This document shows, piece by piece, positions 62,425-64,000 of a stretch of 64,000 bases of DNA. Source of the DNA: Syngnathus acus (Eukaryota > Chordata > Actinopteri > Syngnathiformes > Syngnathidae); assembly GCF_901709675.1 (NCBI RefSeq), contig NC_051101.1, positions 8,082,501 through 8,146,500 of the forward strand, given 5' to 3'. The notes under the pieces are model-generated. The model made no database searches. It saw only the letters and a program-made list of their open reading frames with translations, and had not been told where the DNA came from. Made by a program: the position numbers and the translations under genes. Numbering within the stretch: position 1 is the stretch's first letter; every line of letters starts with the position of its first letter.

Positions 62425-64000
62425 GTGAGTCTTTATTACTTTACTGTATCGCAACAATGCATTGACTGCATTGACACTGCCAAAAACCAAAATGTCCGTC
62501 AATATGGATTGAACTGTGAATAAGATCATAGCATTGTATGAAATATGCACATCAGTTTATTACCATTTAGTAAACCTTCTGACAGCATGATCAGAGCCCC
62601 ACTAAAAGTCTCAGAATTTTCATTGATTTTTAACACATGGCACAGCAAAACAAAAACATTTCATAAATGACTGCATGGAGAAGAATAATTGTTAGAGGCA
62701 CCTAATTCTCAAATATATGTGATATGATTGTAACTGTGACGCTATGTATAGACTCCAGAGATATTGTATGTATAAACAGTGTTTATGGAAACATTTAAAA
62801 CACAATGAAAGTATGAAAATCCAAGTATTGCCCAATTGTAGCTAAATCATGAAAGTGCTTTTTTTGGAACTACCACTGTCAATCAAACCCATTCCACACA
62901 GTAGCTTTTGAAGACTGAAACTTGTCAAAACGTTTTTGAAAGACAAGACAGTGTTGAGAGCTGTACAAGGCATCAGTTAAGAAGGCCGAAGAAGTGACAA
63001 TGTCGACCCTCTGAGGAGAGGAGGCCAAGTGTATTGTATCCTCTAACCTTGTCTTATTGCCACACAACACAAGCGGCAGTAGCGGCCCCAGCCACTATGA
63101 TGGAGCACCTTTCTTCTCCTGAGAAAGAATGTTTGCTTACTATTTCATCATCCCTGGGGGCCACAGGAAAATAAGCCCATCAGTTGTCATTGTGACAGGA
63201 TAAAAATGGAGCCATCATATTTCAGTAACACAATGCAGTCAAAGGGGTAAGTGAGAGCCGAGTATTGAGGTGAAGTGCCATCCAGCACCTATCCAGCGAT
63301 GAATTATGGTCCATCTCTTTTTGGAGGAAGGAGGGGGGTGTCACAGATCATAATCTAGTATTATTTCCGCAAAGATAATTATTGCAAATTACAATTACTG
63401 ACCCAGAATTATACTGCGAGAGTATAGTGACATCTTCCGCTCTTAAACATTTATCTTTTCACTCCAACATAGAATATCTGCATTGTGTCAGTGATTTATT
63501 CACTGGTTTGTGCTCCCCAGCTCCACAATCATTCTTCACGTACAACGATTGGACTGGGTCCCTTGAGTCCCCTTGAGCTTAATGTAAGCGCTTCTTTTTA
63601 CACATGTGTTTTGGACCAATTTGTGCCCCCTCTTTTGTCTTCGGCGAATAGGGAAGATGTCTGGGATTTTGAATTTTCTCCACAAGATATACGAGTCCTG
63701 ATTGCAAATTAAGGGGGCGCATAAACTCCATTGCACATGAACTCCTATGGGTGCACCATAACTGCATTGTGCAGGACTTCTTAGAAGCTCTTAAATCACA
63801 ACCAAGCACACACCTCTGATACAAATTCTGCGAGAACTTTGGCATTGATTGCAATTAAAAGCAACATGTCTTTCAGTTTGAAAGGAATTGTCTCGGGGGG
63901 GTTTTGCTGAGGGATCTGTTTGGGTACTACATCCTAGTTCTGAGAAAAACAGAGATTCGCGCTACTCTAAAAATAGCCTTCTACTATAGCTTCCATGAGC

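Larger units (their letters stand above)
61960..62430. promoter_or_regulatory. Candidate conserved non-coding element with CTCF-like site
   Basis: A long block without microsatellites. It includes TTAATTTAATTGAGC and a CTCF-like word CCAACAGAGGCGCTG (62301-62315), one base off a common CTCF core. It overlaps the two splice-bounded segments described separately. The block may be an enhancer or boundary element, or a small exon cluster. Confidence 0.3.
61240..64000. other. Non-coding DNA with the most gene-like segment of the window
   Basis: Short ATTAGATT-type direct repeats are at 61353-61380. 61960-62430 is a dense complex block listed below. Frames near 63382-63854 overlap on both strands and lack domains. 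63230-63340 has moderate GC. No terminal exon or poly-A signal cluster is recognisable. Confidence 0.55.

Overview
This 64 kb window looks like non-coding DNA from a bony fish, most likely a percomorph teleost. No complete protein-coding gene could be supported on either strand. The teleost call rests on the repeats. There are several decayed copies of the fish retroposon tail that ends in AAATGGATGGATG, two near-identical palindromic TA-flanked elements beginning CCGTAATTTTCGGAC, a CACTGTGAAAA-type inverted-repeat element, and many (TG)n, (CA)n, (TTA)n and (AT)n microsatellites. A more exact placement (for example seahorse/pipefish relatives) is only a guess.

All open reading frames are short (the longest is 175 codons). 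They overlap each other on opposite strands, often run through microsatellites or repeats, and show no recognisable domain. There is no CpG-island promoter, tRNA, rRNA, known miRNA or CRISPR array that I can see. The best explanation is a gene desert or a very large intron.

Layout: 1-6 kb is unique sequence with one decayed retroposon tail near 5.0 kb, and a longer one lies at 6.07-6.37 kb. 7-12.3 kb is unique sequence broken by CA/CT/TG tracts. The first MITE is at 12.85 kb and an opposite-orientation copy lies at 30.64 kb. A G-quadruplex-type tract sits at 14.3 kb. A small diverged interspersed repeat occurs at 18.7 and 23.4 kb, followed by a local tandem duplication of about 116 bp at 23.7-23.95 kb. 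A 54 bp perfectly alternating purine/pyrimidine tract lies at 30.98 kb. Further retroposon-tail relics are at 35.5, 39.3, 47.9 and possibly 52.6 kb. Compound microsatellites are at 43.6, 45.9, 57.5 and 61.2 kb, and a second type of inverted-repeat element is at 59.26 kb.

Between the repeats are many 150-600 bp blocks of moderate GC, low simple-repeat content and dense homeodomain (TAATTA, CAATTA) or POU-octamer (ATTTGCAT) words. They have the texture of conserved non-coding enhancers of a developmental gene. Conservation itself cannot be seen from one sequence, so these are low-confidence candidates. The most gene-like spot is 62232-62424, where two short segments are each bounded by good splice acceptor and donor signals; it may be exons of an unrecognised transcript or chance inside an enhancer-like block.
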